This document shows, one piece after another, positions 61,776 to 64,000 of a DNA stretch of 64,000 bases. This DNA is from Nissolia schottii. Lineage: Eukaryota; Streptophyta; Magnoliopsida; Fabales; Fabaceae. The position numbers and the translations under genes are program-made. Where the stretch lies: the NCBI GenBank assembly GCA_003254905.1, contig QANU01000247.1, forward strand, positions 668,003-732,002, in the 5' to 3' direction. How positions within the stretch are numbered: position 1 is the first letter of the stretch; the number at the start of each line of letters is the position of its first letter. The notes under the pieces were generated by a model. It was not told the DNA's origin. It worked only from the letters and a program-made list of their open reading frames with translations, and searched no databases.

Positions 61776-61949
61776 CCACCATAATTTAGCATATCGTCTT
61801 AATCTGGATAATAAGTGCAAACCCCTTTCTCAACTTTCAAACCTCAATTTAACTTATACTTACATACAGTCCACTAATTCCAACGTTCTCTTTTTCAAGA
61901 TAGCACAAACATTTTATCTGAACAGCACTCTTGTATACTATGATTACAT

Positions 61950-62390
61950 GCACCACATTAGAACAAAATAGCACCTTCAGCTAATGCAAATAGCACCTTA
62001 GCATATCATATTTTTCCGATACAATTTTATTTAGATGAACAAAATAGCACATTCTACTAATACAACCAGCACCTTAACATATTATATTTTTACATACCTA
62101 TTTATTTAGAAGGATCAGATGGCACATTCACTAATATTAACAGCACCTCAATATATTCTATTTTTATATCCCAATTTATTTAAATGAACAAAACAGCACC
62201 TTTACTCATACACACAGCACCTTAACATATTGCATTTTCTTCATACCATTTTATTTAGATGAATAGAATAGCACATTTACTAGTACAAACAACACCTTAA
62301 CATACTATATTTTCACCTACCAATTTATTTTGATAAACAAAATAGCACATTTACTAGTACAAATAGCACCTTAACATAATATATTGCGCA
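61950..62390. repeat. 75-bp tandem array, about six units
   Basis: The word AGCACCTTA (or a one-base variant) occurs at 61992, 62068, 62142, 62216, 62291 and 62365, that is every 74-76 bases. Units also share TTTATTTAGATGAACAAAATAGCACATT. Divergence between units is moderate. Confidence 0.85.
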
Positions 62391-62399
62391 TACTAACAG

Positions 62400-62805
62400 C
62401 CCAACACCATTAAAACATAGTTATTTCACATTTTTCATAACTAGAAAATTGATAATGCAACCCACAGCATTAGAACATAGTTATATCACATTTTTCACAA
62501 CTCAAAAATTTATAATGCAAATACTAACAGCCCAGCAGCATTAGAACATAGTTATTTCACATTTTTCATAACTAGAAAATTGATAATGCAGCCCACAGCA
62601 TTAGACCTTCATTACATCACCTATTTCATAACCATAAAATTTTACAATGCACATGCAACACCCAACAACACTTAGAACATATTATCATAATTTTCATAAC
62701 TAGAAAATTTCTAATGCACACACTAACACCCAAACAGCATTAGAACATAGTTATCTCACATTTTTCTCATCTAGAAAAATCATAGTGTACGTGCATCCAA
62801 CCCCA
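62400..62805. repeat. Array of alternating 60- and 71-bp units
   Basis: Six units marked by ATTAGAACATAGTTAT and CACATTTTTCATAACTAGAAA have landmarks at 62415, 62475, 62546, 62606, 62677 and 62745. Steps are 60, 71, 60, 71 and 68. The alternation suggests a 131-bp dimer as the amplified unit. Confidence 0.8.
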
Positions 62806-64000
62806 CAGCATATTAGCATAACTCTAACCCATTTTTCTTCTTGCAAGTTAATTTATATATATGCATGTACAGCCCCAACAGCAAAGGAAGGCATATTAAT
62901 CACATTTCTTTCTTGTTAACTAATTTATTTATGCATGCAAGCCATCAAACAAGCCACGGTTCCACCAATGATCAAGAAATTATCCAACACCCAACAACTA
63001 CTATGGTGAAAGGATTTGATACTACCCTCATAAGCAAACTTGATGGAAGACCTTGCTACACCAAGATCGCTCCTTGCATGGTTTTGGAGGGCTCCAAAAC
63101 TTGCATAAAAGATCCTCCAAGGATGATGGTGGTGACGGTTTTGATTATGCTCTTGACACCATTTTTGCTTGGCCTTGTTCCTCCTTTGGCCTAGCTTTGC
63201 TTGCTCCTAGTTTTGGCTTGTTGATGAGTGATCCTTGACAAGGTCTTGCCATGGTTTTCTCTAAAGAAAAACTTGAGAAAATTAAGAGAGGATGATGATC
63301 AAGAGACCATGATTTTTCAGCATAGAAAAGGATGAAGAATTTGATGAAACTTTGAATAACAAAGCAATGCTTACACAGTTTGCTTTGCTTTGCTTTGCTT
63401 ACTTTGTATAGAAAAGGAATTGATTTGAATTTGAGCAATGGAAACCAAGAAGAGCTTCAGCTCTTAGAGAAAGGAAACAAAGAAACAAGGCTTAAGGAAA
63501 AGGAAAGAAACTAAGGAAATGAAAGAAATAAAACCGTAGGAACATGTATGGCAATGCTACGGTTTTTGCTTGGCAATGTAACGACGTTAAACTAAGCGCT
63601 GACTGGGAGGCAACCCAGTATTTTGTGAGTTTTATTATTATTATTTTAGTAGTATTAATTTTAAGGTTAAGGTGTTAAGAACATTTTTAATATGGTGATA
63701 AAGAAATAAAGGTTTTCTAAATCTTGTGATAAGGTTTGAAATTTAAAAAAATGTTAATCCTTTTCAATTTAAGCTAAACTTGAAGCACTTTGATTTCAAA
63801 CCTAATAACAGATTTTAGACCTTTTGAACAATTGTCTGAGAAAAGGTGCACACGATTTAGAGCGTGATTCTTAACTATTCAAGAAATGAAAAAGTAATTT
63901 TAAAGAAAAGAATATTTTCAAAAAGCACCTTAAGATCAATGAAATGTTTTATTTTGAATCCATAAATCATTGTGGGAAATTCTGTCCACAATAAGTGGAA
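62806..64000. other. Retroelement-like sequence at the window's right edge
   Basis: No gene is supported. The ORF at 62841-63194 has no family features. At about 63575-63630 ACGTTAAACTAAGCGCTGAC and TGGGAGGCAACCCAGTATT match a motif (GCGCT..TGGGAGGCAACCCA) common in the non-coding internal part of plant Ty3/gypsy elements. The region is probably retroelement-derived. TTTGC is repeated four times near 63380-63400. Confidence 0.4.

Larger units (their letters stand above)
59967..62830 (-). mobile_element. Large LTR (member 4), inserted into member 3, right end not found
   Basis: The plus-strand start TGTAACACCCTAGCTAGC, with GCGCTTAAGTCGTA and TCACTAGGTT after it, aligns with the start of member 2, so the orientation is the same. 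It continues through a TA run, the assembly gap and the GTGAGGGGCCTGCCC block. The inverted CCTTATGATGCATGAT block (about 61620) and the tandem arrays listed below follow. The other terminus (GGATGTTACA) and a second CACAC flank were not seen before the window's end, so 62830 marks only where the arrays stop. Confidence 0.6.

Noticed and set aside
1-64000. CRISPR array or bacterial-type operon
   Set aside because: The tandem repeats have no unique spacers of constant length, and all genes are intron-bearing plant genes or transposon relics.

Overview
This is nuclear DNA of a flowering plant, most likely a eudicot. The genes have short introns with plant-type splice sites. The protein families are plant-specific: a HOOKLESS1-type acetyltransferase, a class I formin with a signal peptide and membrane span, an N-terminally regulated ACA calcium pump, and an X8/CBM43 protein. 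The space between genes is AT-rich and packed with nested plant transposons. I cannot name the species. The window holds one assembly gap (60205-60901) and one stray N (10379).

Five intact protein genes are supported, four of them by exon-by-exon reading. They are HOOKLESS1-like (+, 7539-9177, 3 exons, 419 aa), a secreted glucanase-like X8 protein (-, 20531-18583, 3 exons, 396 aa), a class I formin (+, 39481-43213, 4 exons, 872 aa), an ACA1/ACA2-type Ca2+-ATPase (-, 48117-43854, 7 exons, 1016 aa) and ribosomal protein L26/uL24 (-, 53795-53355, single exon, 146 aa). The formin and the Ca2+-ATPase converge tail to tail across about 640 bp. Nothing suggests a shared pathway; these look like independent housekeeping or developmental genes in gene islands between transposon blocks.

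The rest is mobile-element sediment. A family of very large LTRs (2.8-3.0 kb, ends TGTAACAYCC, 5-bp target duplications) occurs at 2550-5577, 10358-about 11280, 28465-31239, 59299-59966 and from 59967 on. A decayed CACTA transposon (from 22553 to about 32060) carries a TNP2-type and a Ptta/En/Spm-type transposase remnant. It was itself hit by a hAT MITE (22966-23527) and by one of the large LTRs (28465-31239). The end of a second CACTA family lies at 32880-34254. After it come a complex tandem repeat (34255-36480), a LINE 3' fragment (36520-37420) and a fold-back element (37430-38275). Smaller hAT, PIF/Harbinger and fold-back elements, two SINE-like units, a plant-mobile-domain pseudogene (56770 to about 58900) and two short gene-derived relics (an RPA70-like piece and an exon of an UNC-13-like DUF810 gene) fill most other gaps.

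The least expected pattern is inside the large LTR family. Every member I can compare carries a different short tandem array at the same internal position, next to a conserved TGCATCATG block. I found no new enzymatic system. The strongest gene-level oddities are a glucanase-like protein without its catalytic motifs and a GC-AG intron in the calcium pump gene.
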